Positions 7,632 to 21,628 of a DNA stretch of 64,000 nt are shown here, piece by piece. Under the pieces are notes generated by a model. That model searched no databases. It was given only the letters and a program-made list of their open reading frames with translations, and had not been told where the DNA came from. Position 1 is the stretch's first letter. Each line of letters starts with the position of its first letter. Source of the stretch: Catenulispora sp. GP43 (GTDB taxonomy: Bacteria; Actinomycetota; Actinomycetes; Streptomycetales; Catenulisporaceae). Where the stretch lies: contig NZ_JBGCCT010000004.1 in NCBI RefSeq assembly GCF_041260665.1, positions 186,001 to 250,000 on the forward strand. The letters are read 5' to 3'. The translations under genes and the position numbers were made by a program.

Positions 7632-8675
7632 CTACTGAGCGGCCTTCTTGCGGCGTGAGGTGAGGGTCATGCCCCAGATGAAGACGCCGACCATCCACGC
7701 CATCGGGCCGAGGAACAGTGAGAACCAGAGTCCTGAGGAATGGACTCTGAGCAGGACCAGCACGGGCACGATCGGCGCGATGACGAGGGTGATCGGCACG
7801 CAGACCGCGGTGAACACGTCGTGTCGCAGGGCCTTGACCACCGTTCCGGGCCGGAGCCAGCGGTCCACGCCGATCCAGATCGCCGGGACCAGCACGGCGA
7901 TCGCGGCGAGCAGCAGGTACGACGCCACCGAGGACTGGGCGACCTTCTCCGCGCCGGGTATCGCCAGGGCCGCGCCTGGAAAGACCAGGATCGTCAGGAC
8001 GGCCGCACCGGCCGGCGCCCTGAGCAGCATCTGCTCGTCGGTCGCCAAGCGCTTCCGGTGGAGCCTCCTCCTGATGTCCAGCGATTCTCTGAGCGACTGA
8101 CCTTTGGCCCGCGCGCGGAATGTGCGCGCTGCGATGGCGAACGCGACGAACCCCACGTCCGCGATCACCCGGCCGATGCCGCCGCCGACGCCTTGGATCC
8201 CGAACATGAAGAAGAGCGTGGAGATCGGCCAGGAGATGATCACGGGCACCGAACCGCCCTCGACCCCGGCGCGCCGCTCGGCGAGGTCCCGCTGATCCAT
8301 GCCCAGGAGTTCGGCCTTGTCGATCTCCGCGAACGCCTCCAACCTGGTCGTGATCCGGCGCGGCCAGACCGCCCGCAGCGCGTCGGCGAGCGCCAGATGC
8401 GCCTCGGGCTCGTCGGGGGCCAGCGCGACGGCCCGGCGTGCCGCGGCGACGGCCTCCCGGACCAGGTCCCCTCCGAGCAGGTCGGCCATCCGCTTATGGC
8501 GTGCGGCCAGGGCGCTGACGAGGTCCAGCTGCCGGCGCCAGTCGTCGGGATCGTCCTCGACCGCCTGCCGCGCGGCCGTGACGGCCTCGTCGAGGGCGCC
8601 GACCCCGCTCGCCGTCCAGGCGGCCATGGCAACCGCGTCCGGATTGTCGCGCGTCCCGAAATCCCCATTGGGCAT
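7632..8675 (-). CDS. TPR-containing multi-pass membrane protein, function unknown
   Basis: A 347-residue protein. I prefer the ATG at 8675 over the GTG at 8702 because AGGGGGAG lies 7 nt before it. Residues about 15-120 hold tetratricopeptide-like helices (ALDEAVTAARQAVEDDPDDW and AVAAARRAVALAPDEPEAHL). The rest has about five hydrophobic segments and a charged loop (RRRLHRKR). I do not recognise a named family. The architecture suggests a cytosolic protein-binding platform on a membrane anchor. Confidence 0.7.
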   Translation of the reverse strand: MPNGDFGTRDNPDAVAMAAWTASGVGALDEAVTAARQAVEDDPDDWRRQLDLVSALAARHKRMADLLGGDLVREAVAAARRAVALAPDEPEAHLALADALRAVWPRRITTRLEAFAEIDKAELLGMDQRDLAERRAGVEGGSVPVIISWPISTLFFMFGIQGVGGGIGRVIADVGFVAFAIAARTFRARAKGQSLRESLDIRRRLHRKRLATDEQMLLRAPAGAAVLTILVFPGAALAIPGAEKVAQSSVASYLLLAAIAVLVPAIWIGVDRWLRPGTVVKALRHDVFTAVCVPITLVIAPIVPVLVLLRVHSSGLWFSLFLGPMAWMVGVFIWGMTLTSRRKKAAQ

Positions 8676-8821
8676 CCAGCCGCTCCCCCTGCTCACCCGC
8701 ACATCGTGTCACCCACACGTCGCCGTGGGAATGCGGTCGCGGCGCAGGCTGAGACGCAGACGCATGTTTTCGACACCCTCGGCTATGGATAGTCTCGCCG
8801 CGACCCGCGTTAGCTGGAGGC

Positions 8822-9301
8822 ATGACACCGACCGAGCAGCTGACCACCATCGTGGCGACGGTCCTGACCGGGCTCGTCGCGGGTACCTACTTCGCTTACG
8901 CGACCTCCGTCATGCTCGCCCTGCGCGGGCTCGACGACCGCACGTTCATCGAGGTGATGCAGAAGATCAACGTCACCATCCAGAACCCGGTGTTCTTCGC
9001 CGCCTTCTTCGGCGCCCCGGCCTTCGCGGCCGTGACCGTCGGGCTCCAGGCCGCGAAGGACGGCGCGTCCGGCTGGACGATCGCGGCACTGGCGCTGAAC
9101 ATCGCCGCGCTGCTGATCACGGTGGCCGCGAACGTCCCGCTCAACAACGCGCTGGACGCGGCCGGCGAACCGGCGGCGATCGCCGAGCCCGGAGCTGTGC
9201 GCGCGCGGTTCGAACGAGCATGGAACGCGTGGAACGCGACGCGCGGGGTGGTGCTCATCACAGCCGTCGTCTGCCTCGGGATGGCGTTGCGGGGGCGGTA
9301 G
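8822..9301 (+). CDS. DUF1772 / anthrone-oxygenase-family membrane protein
   Basis: A 159-residue protein with about four membrane helices. It has the family's late signature VPLNNALD and, about 40 residues on, the W-x-x-W-N-x-x-R segment (AWNAWNATR). SD GGAGG sits very close to the ATG. Family members include oxygenases of aromatic polyketides, but most bacterial copies are uncharacterised. It stands alone between the TPR gene and a 245-nt gap in which I see no gene. Confidence 0.75.
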   Translation: MTPTEQLTTIVATVLTGLVAGTYFAYATSVMLALRGLDDRTFIEVMQKINVTIQNPVFFAAFFGAPAFAAVTVGLQAAKDGASGWTIAALALNIAALLITVAANVPLNNALDAAGEPAAIAEPGAVRARFERAWNAWNATRGVVLITAVVCLGMALRGR

Positions 9302-9546
9302 CGAGCAAGCTTGCCCGGTGGACTGGACTGCCGCCGCGGGGCGGCTTCCCGCTGCCGGACACCGCGCACCTCGGCTGGCACCGGGCGCAGGTCTTCCGCC
9401 CTCCGACACGCCAGCGTCGCGTTCACTCTGTGTGACCGCACGTCCGGCACCTATCCGCAGGTCGGAACCCCCACCGATTCCTTTCCCGCCCGCGCCGAGT
9501 CTGCCTGGGTGACGGCGGTCGCCGTCCGCGAATGAGAGGATCGATG

Positions 9547-10131
9547 ATGACGGAATCGAACACGTTCCCGGGTGTGGAGTTGAGTGCGGCCTTCGACAGC
9601 ACGATGAGCGTCTTGCGGAAGGTCGAGCCGCATGACCTGGCGAAACCCACGCCGTGCGCCTCGTGGGACGTCCGGGCGCTCGTCAACCACGTCATCAGCG
9701 CGGCGCGCTGGTGGGCGTCGATGGTCTCCGGTGACAAGGGGCTTGAGGCCGCGGAGGGTGAGGACTATGCCGCCGGCGACTTCGTGGCCGCTTACGAGGA
9801 GAGCATCCGTGTCACGCTCGATGCCTTCGGGGCGGAGGGGGCGGCGGAGCGGATGGTGACGGTGCCCTTCGGGGAGTTCCCGGGTGCGGCGCTTGAGGGG
9901 TTCGCGGCCACAGACCAGTTCGCCCACGGCTGGGACCTGGCGCAGGCTCTCGGGCACGACACCGACCTGGCGCCGGAGTTGGCGGTAGCGCTGCTCGGGC
10001 TGGCCCACGTCTCCATCGACGACTCGCTGCGCGGGCCGGACACCGAGGCCTCGTTCGGGCCGGAGTGCGCGGCGCCTGAGGGCGCGTGTCCGGCGGACCG
10101 GCTCGCCGCGTTCCTCGGGCGAGAGGTGTAG
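9547..10131 (+). CDS. TIGR03086-type DinB-fold protein
   Basis: A 194-residue protein. ATG 9547 lies 6 nt after GAGAGGA; ATG 9544 is possible. The helical-bundle family related to mycothiol-dependent maleylpyruvate isomerase is indicated by TPCASWDVRALVNHVI near residue 35 and by FAHGWDLAQALG, whose His residues are the usual metal ligands. The C-terminus has the typical CPADRLAAFLGR ending. The enzymatic activity of TIGR03086 proteins is mostly untested. A sigma-factor gene follows after 10 nt, so the two probably form an operon. Confidence 0.85.
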   Translation: MTESNTFPGVELSAAFDSTMSVLRKVEPHDLAKPTPCASWDVRALVNHVISAARWWASMVSGDKGLEAAEGEDYAAGDFVAAYEESIRVTLDAFGAEGAAERMVTVPFGEFPGAALEGFAATDQFAHGWDLAQALGHDTDLAPELAVALLGLAHVSIDDSLRGPDTEASFGPECAAPEGACPADRLAAFLGREV

Positions 10132-10141
10132 GGACGCGCCT

Positions 10142-11113
10142 GTGGCCGACGCCGCCGAATTCGCCAGGGAGACAGAGCCGTACCGGCGTGAGCTGTTCGC
10201 CCACTGCTACCGCATGCTCGGTTCCGTCTTCGACGCCGAAGACCTCGTGCAGGAGACCTACCTGCGCGCGTGGCGTCACTACGACGGGTTCGAAGGCCGC
10301 TCGTCGGTGCGCACCTGGCTCCACCAGATCGCCACCAACGGCTGCCTGACCGCGTTGGCCAGACGGCGCGACGCCGATCGGCGGGTCCTGCCCTCCGGCC
10401 TGGGCCCGCCGCAGCCGGACGTGGAGACAGCGGCGCTCGACCCCGACCAGCGGCAGCACTGGCTCCAGCCGGTCCCGGACGCGTGGGTCACCCCCGAGTC
10501 CGGCGACCCGGCATCGGTGGTCGCGGCCCGCGAAGGGGTGCGCCTGGCGCTGGTCGCCAGCCTCCAGCACCTGCCGCCGAAGCAGCGGGCCGTGCTGGTG
10601 CTCCGCGACGTCCTGGCCTTCCCCGCCGCCGAGGTCGCCGACATGCTCCAGACCTCGACCGCGTCGGTCAAGAGCTCACTGCAGCGCGCCCGCGCGACGC
10701 TCAAGGAGCAGGCGCCGACCGCCGAGCGCACCACCGAGCCCACAGCGCCGCAGGCCCGAGCGGTCCTCGCGAAGTACATCAAGGCTTTCGAGAACGCCGA
10801 CGCGGACGCCCTGACCCGCCTGCTGCTCCAGGACGCCTCGATCGAGGCGCCGCCGATCCGGGCCTGGTTCAAGGGCGTGGAGACCTGCATCCCGGTGCTG
10901 CGAGACCATGTCCTCGGCGACCCCGGGTTGTGGCGCATGGTCCCGGTCGCCGGCGGGGCCAACGGGCACCCGGCGGCCGTGGGGTATCTGCGCGACGAGG
11001 AGGGCCGGTATCAGCCCTATGGCGTCATCGTCCTCGACGTCGTCGGTGACCGCATCAGACGCATCGTCTCGTTCGGCGACCCGGATCTGGTCGCCGTTTT
11101 CCGGCGCGTGTGA
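10142..11113 (+). CDS. Sigma-70 factor, SigX5/TIGR02960-type with SnoaL-like C-terminus
   Basis: A 323-residue protein starting at GTG. Region 2: AHCYRMLGSVFDAEDLVQET and YDGFEGRSSVRTWLHQIATN. Region 4: LPPKQRAVLVLRDVLAF and the helix-turn-helix EVADMLQTSTASVKSSLQRA. The last 115 residues form a SnoaL/NTF2-like domain (YIKAFENADADALTRLL through IVSFGDPDLVAVF). In related ECF groups such C-terminal domains regulate the sigma core without a separate anti-sigma factor. It lies directly behind the TIGR03086 gene. Confidence 0.9.
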   Translation: MADAAEFARETEPYRRELFAHCYRMLGSVFDAEDLVQETYLRAWRHYDGFEGRSSVRTWLHQIATNGCLTALARRRDADRRVLPSGLGPPQPDVETAALDPDQRQHWLQPVPDAWVTPESGDPASVVAAREGVRLALVASLQHLPPKQRAVLVLRDVLAFPAAEVADMLQTSTASVKSSLQRARATLKEQAPTAERTTEPTAPQARAVLAKYIKAFENADADALTRLLLQDASIEAPPIRAWFKGVETCIPVLRDHVLGDPGLWRMVPVAGGANGHPAAVGYLRDEEGRYQPYGVIVLDVVGDRIRRIVSFGDPDLVAVFRRV

Positions 11114-11129
11114 AAGGCGAAAGCCAAAA

Positions 11130-11162
11130 GGGGCGGGAACCGGCGCACACGGTCCCCGCCCC
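11130..11162. terminator. Bidirectional terminator between convergent genes
   Basis: GGGGCGGGAACCG and CGGTCCCCGCCCC form a 13-bp stem with one mismatch and a 7-nt loop, between the sigma-factor stop and the GH1 stop. Confidence 0.75.
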
Positions 11163-11205
11163 AGCGCCTACAGCCGGCTGCGATCGGCTCCAGGCACTTC
11201 CCGCG

Positions 11206-12594
<1,389 letters not shown>

Positions 12595-12633
12595 GGTTCT
12601 CCTCAATATCCTTAACAAACTGACGCAGTCAGC

Positions 12634-13616
<983 letters not shown>

Positions 13617-13620
<4 letters not shown>

Positions 13621-14609
13621 CGGCCGCCGCCCCCTTCTCCACTGTCCGTCCGCGGCGAGAGCACCGGGGTGAAACCGATCCGCATCCGGGCCTTGCGGCC
13701 GTCGGCGGTGCGGACCACGGTCTTGGCACCGCCGCGCAGCCGCGGGTTGACGATCTCGTCGATCCCGAAGTTGACCAGCGCCAGCGCCGTGCCCAGCAGG
13801 GCGATGCACAGCCCGGCCGGCACGAACCACCACCACGCGCCGATGGCCAGCGCCTGCTGGCCCTGCGCCCAGAAGAGCACCTCGCCCCAGTTCCACTCCG
13901 AGATGCCCGAGACGCCGACGTAGGCCAGCGCGATCTCGGTCATCACGGCGAACATCACGGTGCCGATGAACGAGGAGGCGATGATCGCGGTGAGATTGGG
14001 CAGGATCTCGGCCACCACGATGCGCCAGGTGGACTCGCCGTTGGCCTTCGCCGCCTGCACGAAGTCGCGGTTGCGCAGCGACAGCGTCTGGGCTCTGAGA
14101 AGCCGTGCGCCCCAGGCCCAGGAGGTGCAGCCGATGACCAGCGCGATGGCCCAGTCCCCGGAGTTCGGGATCACGTTGGTGACGATGACGATCAGCGGCA
14201 GCGCCGGGATCACGATGAACACGTTGGACAGCGTGGACACCGAGTCGCCCCAGAAGCCGGACAGGTAGCCGGAGGTGACGCCCACGAGCACGGCGATCGC
14301 CGTGGCCAGGATGCCGGCGAAGAAGCCGACGAACATCACCGAGCGGGTGCCGACCAGGATCTGGCTGAAGATGTCCTGGCCCAGGTGCGTTGTGCCGAAC
14401 AGGTGCTTGGCGGACGGGCTCTGCAGGATGTCGTTGCTGCGCTTGGAGGGGTCGAAGGGCGCGAGGGACGCGCCGAAGAGCGCGACGAAGGTGAACACGA
14501 GCAGCATGCCCAGGCCGATCGAGACCTTGACGCTCGGCATCCGGAAGCGGAACTTCGCCCTCCCGGTTGCCGCCGCCGCCTGCGCGGACACCACGACTGG
14601 CTGGCTCAT
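13617..14609 (-). CDS. ABC importer permease (DppC type)
   Basis: A 330-residue protein with about six membrane helices. It has the typical N-terminal extension, an extracytoplasmic loop with HLFGTTHLGQD, and an EAA loop (AAKANGESTWRIVVAEILP) that contacts the ATPase. Its stop overlaps the next gene's ATG (ATGA), and it follows the DppB-type permease after 4 nt. Confidence 0.92.
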
Positions 14610-14613
14610 GGGG

Positions 14614-15581
14614 TCATCCCTCCTTCCGGGTACGCGGGTCGAGCGCCATGTAGGCGAGGTCGGCGAGGAAGTTCGCGGCCAGCACCGCGATCGTCACGAC
14701 CAGGAAGATGCCCTGGATCAGCGGATAGTCGTGTCCTGAGATGGCGTTGATCAGCTGGAGCCCGACCCCGGGCAGCGAGAAGACCTGCTCCACCAGGAAC
14801 GTGCCGCCGACCACCAGGCCCAGGGCCATGCCGAAGCCGGAGACCGAGGGCAGCAGCGCGTTGCGGGCCGCGTACTTGGTCATCACGCGGGTCCCGGACA
14901 GACCCTTGGCGTGCGCGACGGTGATGTAGTCCTCGGCGGTGACCGTGACCATCATGTTCCGCATCGACAGCAGCCAGCCGCCGACCGAGGTGACGATGAT
15001 CGTCAGCGCCGGCAGGATCATGTGGCCGAGGATGTCCCCGGCGATGGACCAGCCCGGCGTGTTGCCGACGGTGTAGCCGCCGGACGTGGGCAGGCCGAGC
15101 GGGCTCGCGAGCCAGGCCACGGTGATCAGCCCGAGCCAGAAGTACGGGATCGAGGACAGGAACGAGGTCGCCGGCAGCAGGCCGTCCACCCAGGTGCCGC
15201 GCTTCCACCCGGCGAGCACGCCGAGCCCGGTGCCGATCAGGAACGCCAGGATCGTGGTGGTGCCGATCAGCCCGAGCGTCCAGGGCAGCGCCGAGCTCAG
15301 GACCGAGGTCACCGGCTCGGGGAAGTTGCCGAAGCTGATGCCCAGATCGCCGTGGGCGAGCTGGACCAGGTAGTGCCAGTACTGGGAGGCCAGGCTCTGG
15401 TGCTTGTCCAGGCCGAACAGGATGTTCAGGGATTCCACGGCCTTGCTGTCGACCTCGCCGCGGCGCTGCTCGATCAGCGAGTCGACGGCGTTGCCGGGGA
15501 TCATGCGCGGGATGAAGAAGTTGATGGTGATGGCGGCCCAGAGGGTGAAGAGGTAGAAGCCGAGGCGGCGGGCGAAGAACT

Positions 15582-15585
<4 letters not shown>
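14614..15585 (-). CDS. ABC importer permease (DppB type)
   Basis: A 323-residue protein with a GTG start overlapping the upstream ATPase stop by 4 nt. The N-terminal helix and loop with [10 protein letters not shown] are typical of DppB proteins. Five further helices follow, with the EAA loop [20 protein letters not shown]. It forms the channel heterodimer with the adjacent DppC-type protein. Confidence 0.92.
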
Positions 15586-16730
<1,145 letters not shown>

Positions 16731-16773
16731 CAGTGCGTTCCTTCCACGGGCTTTCGTCTTCCTTCCGCGGGCC

Positions 16774-16803
16774 GGGCGGCGGCGCCCCTCAACGCCGCCG
16801 CCC
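16774..16803 (-). terminator. Intra-operon hairpin after binding-protein gene
   Basis: GGGCGGCGGCG and CGCCGCCGCCC form a perfect 11-bp stem with an 8-nt loop in the 110-nt gap between the solute-binding protein gene and the rest of the importer. Such hairpins usually let the binding protein be made in excess over the membrane parts by partial termination or by protecting the upstream mRNA end. Confidence 0.65.
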
Positions 16804-16840
16804 CGCCCTGTTCACTGTGGCTGTGGTGGTTCGCTGTCGG

Positions 16841-18529
16841 TCAGCTGGACGGGGTCAGGTGCAGGACGATGTCCTCCATGCCCCAGCGGGTCGGCTGCGG
16901 CGCCTCGTAGGCGTTGTCCGCGGTGGGCCAGCCGCTCCAGTTCTTCGTGGAGTACTCCGCCCCGAGGTTGCCGGCCGAGGTCGGGATCATCGGCATCTCC
17001 TGGACGAACAGCTGCTCCAGGTTGTCCATCGCGGTCTTGCGGCTGGCATCGTCGGTGGCGTTGGAGTACGCCTTCAGCGCGGCGTCCGCGGCGGGGTTCT
17101 GGTACCGGCCGAAGTCCCCGGTGGCCGCGGTGCCGATCGGCTCCAGGCCGGCGGAGTCCATGATCTGGTCGTACATGTCGTACGGCGTGGTGCCGGAGTT
17201 GGTCCAGTGCAGCGCCGCGTCGAAGTTGCCCTTGGCGACGTTGTCGAACCAGGCGTCGTCGTTGGCCTTGTCGACGGTGGCGTTGATGCCGATGGTCGCC
17301 AGGTTGTCCTTGATGATCTCCAGGTCGGTCTGGTAGTCGTTCCAGTCCGCCGGGTCGGTCATGGTCAGCGTCACCGGCTTGCCCGACGGGTCCATCAGGG
17401 TGCTGCCCTGGTAGGTGAAGCCGTTGTCGGTGAGCTCCTTCTTCGCCGCGTCCACGCCGGTGGTCGGCGACACGCCCTTGTACTGCGCGGCGATGTACGG
17501 CTCGCCCTGCGGGGTCGGGACGCCGGTGATGTTGTCGATCTCCGGCTTGAAGTAGCCGGCCTCGCCCTGGTTGAAGATGTCGGCGCGGTTGATCACCATG
17601 CTGATCGCGCGGCGCAGGTGCGGGTTGTCGTACGGCTTCTTGGTGGTGTTGAACCACAGGCCGTCCGCCGACAGCTGGGCCGGGAAGTAGAGCTTGTAGT
17701 GCGCCGGGTCCTTGGCCACGAACGTGCTCTTGGCGTCCGACATGAAGTAGTAGCTCCACTCGGCCGCGCCGGAGGTCAGCGCCGCGCCCATGGTGTCGTT
17801 GGAGCTGTAGGTGGTGAAGTTGATCGTCTTCACCTTCGGCGCCGAGCCCCAGTAGTCGCTGCGCGCGGCGACGGTGACCGTCGAGGGCGTCGTGGTCTTG
17901 ATGGTGTAGGGGCCGGTGCCGACCGGGTTGGCGACCGTGTCCTTGGACGGGTCGGCCATCGCCGACCACTGCTTCTTGTTGATCACCTGGGTGGACAGGA
18001 TCTTCGTGCGGTTCACGTACTGCGAGCCGTTGAAGGTCACGGTGACCTGGTTGCCGCTGGTCGCCACGTTGGTGATGGGCAGCGAGTAGTAGTTGACGTC
18101 CTTGTGGTCCTTCATGATCTGGAAGGAGTAGGCGACGTCGTCGGGGGTCAGGGCACTGCCGTCGGACCACTTCACGCCGTCGCGGACGGTCAGCGTCACG
18201 CTGCTGTAGTCCGAGGCCCACTGCCACTTGGTGGCCAGCCACGGCGCCGGGTCCTGGTCCGGCTTGGCCTCGTCCTGCATGGCCAGCGGCTCCCAGATCA
18301 GCCAGGTGTAGCCGAGCTTCTTGGCGAACGAGGAGTCCAGGTAGGGGTTGTTGTTCGCGGGCAGGGTCGCTCCGTCGGGCATTCCGACGTTCAGCACCGA
18401 CTTGCCGCCCGCCGAACCGCCGCCGCTCTTACCGCTGCCGCAACCCGCGGCCAGGGTGAGCGCCAGGCCCGCGGCCAGCAGCGCGGCGAGCGGACGCCGG
18501 GCTGCGGTGCCGGATGTCGCGAGGGTCAT
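16841..18529 (-). CDS. Family 5 solute-binding lipoprotein
   Basis: A 562-residue protein with SD GGAGGAGA before the ATG. The lipobox precedes Cys30. The family 5 signature region [20 protein letters not shown], then [20 protein letters not shown], is clear. Family 5 proteins bind peptides, but several bind cello-, xylo- or mannooligosaccharides. The neighbouring GH1 glucosidase and LacI regulator favour a beta-glucoside ligand (inference). It is the first structural gene of the importer. Confidence 0.93.
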   Translation of the reverse strand: MTLATSGTAARRPLAALLAAGLALTLAAGCGSGKSGGGSAGGKSVLNVGMPDGATLPANNNPYLDSSFAKKLGYTWLIWEPLAMQDEAKPDQDPAPWLATKWQWASDYSSVTLTVRDGVKWSDGSALTPDDVAYSFQIMKDHKDVNYYSLPITNVATSGNQVTVTFNGSQYVNRTKILSTQVINKKQWSAMADPSKDTVANPVGTGPYTIKTTTPSTVTVAARSDYWGSAPKVKTINFTTYSSNDTMGAALTSGAAEWSYYFMSDAKSTFVAKDPAHYKLYFPAQLSADGLWFNTTKKPYDNPHLRRAISMVINRADIFNQGEAGYFKPEIDNITGVPTPQGEPYIAAQYKGVSPTTGVDAAKKELTDNGFTYQGSTLMDPSGKPVTLTMTDPADWNDYQTDLEIIKDNLATIGINATVDKANDDAWFDNVAKGNFDAALHWTNSGTTPYDMYDQIMDSAGLEPIGTAATGDFGRYQNPAADAALKAYSNATDDASRKTAMDNLEQLFVQEMPMIPTSAGNLGAEYSTKNWSGWPTADNAYEAPQPTRWGMEDIVLHLTPSS

Positions 18530-18635
18530 TGCTTCTCCTCCAAGTGAGGGGATCCGTACCGCGCGCCCTGTGCGGGGGTGTGCGGTATCGCGGCGCGGCC
18601 TTGTCGAAGGCGCGCCGGGCGGATCGGGATGGGAT

Positions 18636-19640
<1,005 letters not shown>

Positions 19641-19707
19641 GAACGGCGCCTTTCGGATGGCTTGTACCGACAGGAGATGTCAGTGCTTTGGTGCTGTGTG
19701 CGGTACC

Positions 19708-19755
19708 GGAACCGGTCTCGCGACCGCTTACGGCACCGGTTCCGAAACCGGTTCC
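19708..19755. promoter_or_regulatory. Cluster of ACCGGT-centred inverted repeats, possible LacI operators
   Basis: GGAACCGGT (19708-19716) and ACCGGTTCC (19735-19743) are perfect inverted copies 18 nt apart. AACCGGTTCC follows at 19746-19755. The hexamer ACCGGT recurs at spacings of 24 and 12 bp. The region separates the lacI-like gene from the divergent DUF1023 gene. A centred CG is usual for LacI operators, but the exact site was not verified. Confidence 0.45.
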
Positions 19756-19923
19756 GGGGAGCAGTCAACACCCGGCGGCACGGCTGGGCAATAACAGCGG
19801 GGTAACGTTCTGGAAATCTCCGCGACGCCGATCACCGCGCAGTGGGTACTTCTCCCCTCGCACCGCGTTCGCGGCGCGGGCCATGCTGTGCCGGACACCA
19901 CCGGAACCGGACGAGGAGAAAGC

Positions 19924-21375
19924 GTGGCCGACACTGCGGGTGCCTTCAGCATCGACCTGCCGCTGATGAGCATGGTCACTTCTGACCTGGAGGGTCTGTT
20001 CGGCACCGGCACCGGTGCGCTGGGCGAGCTCGGGTCGCTGGTCCTGGCCGGCGAGGCGTTCGGCCAGATCGGGTCCGTGGTCGGCTCGGTCAACGGGGAG
20101 CTGCACGACAACCTCATCAGCTCCCTGTCATCGGGCATGGGGCTGTTCGGCACCCTCAACGGCGCGCTGCAGACCTGCACCAGCGACTACGCCTCGCTGG
20201 ACACGATGGTCTCGGACAGCTTCGCGAGCCTGGGCATCGGCGGGACCCTGCCCTCGACGCCGACGGCCGGCACCAGCCCCGCCGACGTGAACACGTGGTG
20301 GAACGGACTGAGCAGCGACCAGCAGGCCGCGCTGGTGGCCGGTGATCCGGCGAAGATCGGGGCCATGGACGGGGTTCCCGACACGGTGCGCGACAGCGCG
20401 AACCGCACGGTCCTGTCGAACCTGCAGACCCAGACCCAGCAGCAGATCACCGACCTGAAGAACACCCCGACCTCGCCGTACGACGACTACCCGATGGCCG
20501 CCGCGGCGCAGTCGAGTCAGATCGGCGCCCTGCAGACCAAGCTCGACGGGATGAACGAGCTGCAGAAGGTGCTCGACAACGGCGGGACCGACGGCGCGCC
20601 GCAGAAGTACCTGCTGGGCATCGACACCAACGGCATCGGCCACGCGATCGTGGCCAGCGGCAACCCGGACACCTCCGACAACGTGGTGACCGTCGTCCCC
20701 GGCGTGAGCACCGACCTGTCGGCGGGCCACGTGGACCAGTACACGACCGCCGCCGACACCATCGTCAACTCCGCGCACAACGCCGACCCGACGCAGTCCA
20801 CCTCGGCGGTGGCATGGATGAACTACAACGCCCCCGGATCGGTCCCGGCCGCGCTGTTCGACGCGCCGGCCAAGGCCGGCGGCCCGGTCCTGGACAGCTT
20901 CCAGCAGGGCCTGTACGCCACCCACGATCCGAGCGACCCGCTGCACACCACGGTGATCGGCCACAGCTACGGCACCACGGTGGTCGGCGAGGCCACCCAG
21001 GCCCCCGGCGGCCTGCGCGCCGACGACGTGGTGCTGGCGGCCAGCCCCGGCATCGACGTCGACAACGCCGCCGCGATGCACGTCCCCGACGGCACCGCGC
21101 ACGTGTGGGCCACCCGCGACGACAACGACCCGATCGTCTGGGCCGAGGGCTTCCACAACACCGACCCGGTGACCCCGGCCTTCGGCGCGCACGTCTTCGA
21201 CGGCGGCGTCGGCCCCAGCGGCCTGGTGGCCGCGCACGACTACTACTTCGACCCGTCCTCGCCGGCCATGGCGAACTTCGGCCAGATCGCCACCGGCCAC
21301 TACAACCAGGTGACCTCGCCGCCTCCGGTCAAGCCGGACCCGTCGTGGTCGTACCCGATGTTCGGGGGCGAGTGA
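19924..21375 (+). CDS. DUF1023 alpha/beta-hydrolase
   Basis: A 483-residue protein. GTG 19924 has GAGGAG 5 nt upstream, better than the GTG at 19888. The first 200 residues are Gly/Ser/Ala-rich helices resembling the WXG100-like front half of DUF1023 proteins. The hydrolase domain (about 220-440) has the nucleophile elbow VIGHSYGTTV, DDNDPI for the acid region and AHDYYF near the C-terminus. Substrates are unknown. It stands alone, followed by tandem hairpins. Confidence 0.85.
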   Translation: MADTAGAFSIDLPLMSMVTSDLEGLFGTGTGALGELGSLVLAGEAFGQIGSVVGSVNGELHDNLISSLSSGMGLFGTLNGALQTCTSDYASLDTMVSDSFASLGIGGTLPSTPTAGTSPADVNTWWNGLSSDQQAALVAGDPAKIGAMDGVPDTVRDSANRTVLSNLQTQTQQQITDLKNTPTSPYDDYPMAAAAQSSQIGALQTKLDGMNELQKVLDNGGTDGAPQKYLLGIDTNGIGHAIVASGNPDTSDNVVTVVPGVSTDLSAGHVDQYTTAADTIVNSAHNADPTQSTSAVAWMNYNAPGSVPAALFDAPAKAGGPVLDSFQQGLYATHDPSDPLHTTVIGHSYGTTVVGEATQAPGGLRADDVVLAASPGIDVDNAAAMHVPDGTAHVWATRDDNDPIVWAEGFHNTDPVTPAFGAHVFDGGVGPSGLVAAHDYYFDPSSPAMANFGQIATGHYNQVTSPPPVKPDPSWSYPMFGGE

Positions 21376-21399
21376 GGACCCTGCGACAGGGCTGACAGC

Positions 21400-21435
21400 C
21401 TCACAAGGCCCACAAGGCCCACAAGACTCACAAGG
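21400..21435 (+). repeat. Four tandem 9-bp repeats
   Basis: The unit C(C/T)CACAAG(G/A) occurs four times without gaps just after the DUF1023 stop. It is non-coding and directly precedes the terminator hairpins. Slippage expansion is the likely origin. Confidence 0.8.
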
Positions 21436-21510
21436 CTTCGGGGAGAGAGGGCCTCCCCGACGAAGCGAGGTCCCGGTACGGCTCAGGCCGTGCCGGGACC
21501 ACGCTTTTTT
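21436..21510 (+). terminator. Tandem hairpins ending in a T6 intrinsic terminator
   Basis: The first hairpin pairs CTTCGGGGAG with CTCCCCG-a-CGAAG (21436-21465). The second is a 14-bp stem, GGTCCCGGTACGGC / GCCGTGCCGGGACC (21469-21500), with a TCAG loop, followed by ACGCTTTTTT. A run of six T after a stem is the classical intrinsic terminator form, uncommon in such GC-rich genomes. Confidence 0.9.
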
Positions 21511-21541
21511 CATGCCTGTGTGCGGCACTGTCGCAAAACAT

Positions 21542-21560
21542 TGTTTCCGTGACGGAAACA
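21542..21560. promoter_or_regulatory. 19-bp perfect palindrome before the GT4/GH130 operon
   Basis: TGTTTCCGTGACGGAAACA is a perfect palindrome around a central G, 69 bp before the GT4 start. It looks like the operator of a dimeric repressor (TetR, GntR or LacI type). No regulator gene is adjacent on this strand. Confidence 0.6.
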
Positions 21561-21628
21561 TCCAGATGCCACGCTGTGTGCTGTTCCATCTTTTTGGTCT
21601 CATTCATCCGACCGATAGGTGAGAAGGC

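Noticed and set aside
9302-9546. Possible small gene in the gap before the DinB-like gene
   Set aside because: The frames present lack ribosome sites and have composition typical of shadow frames.
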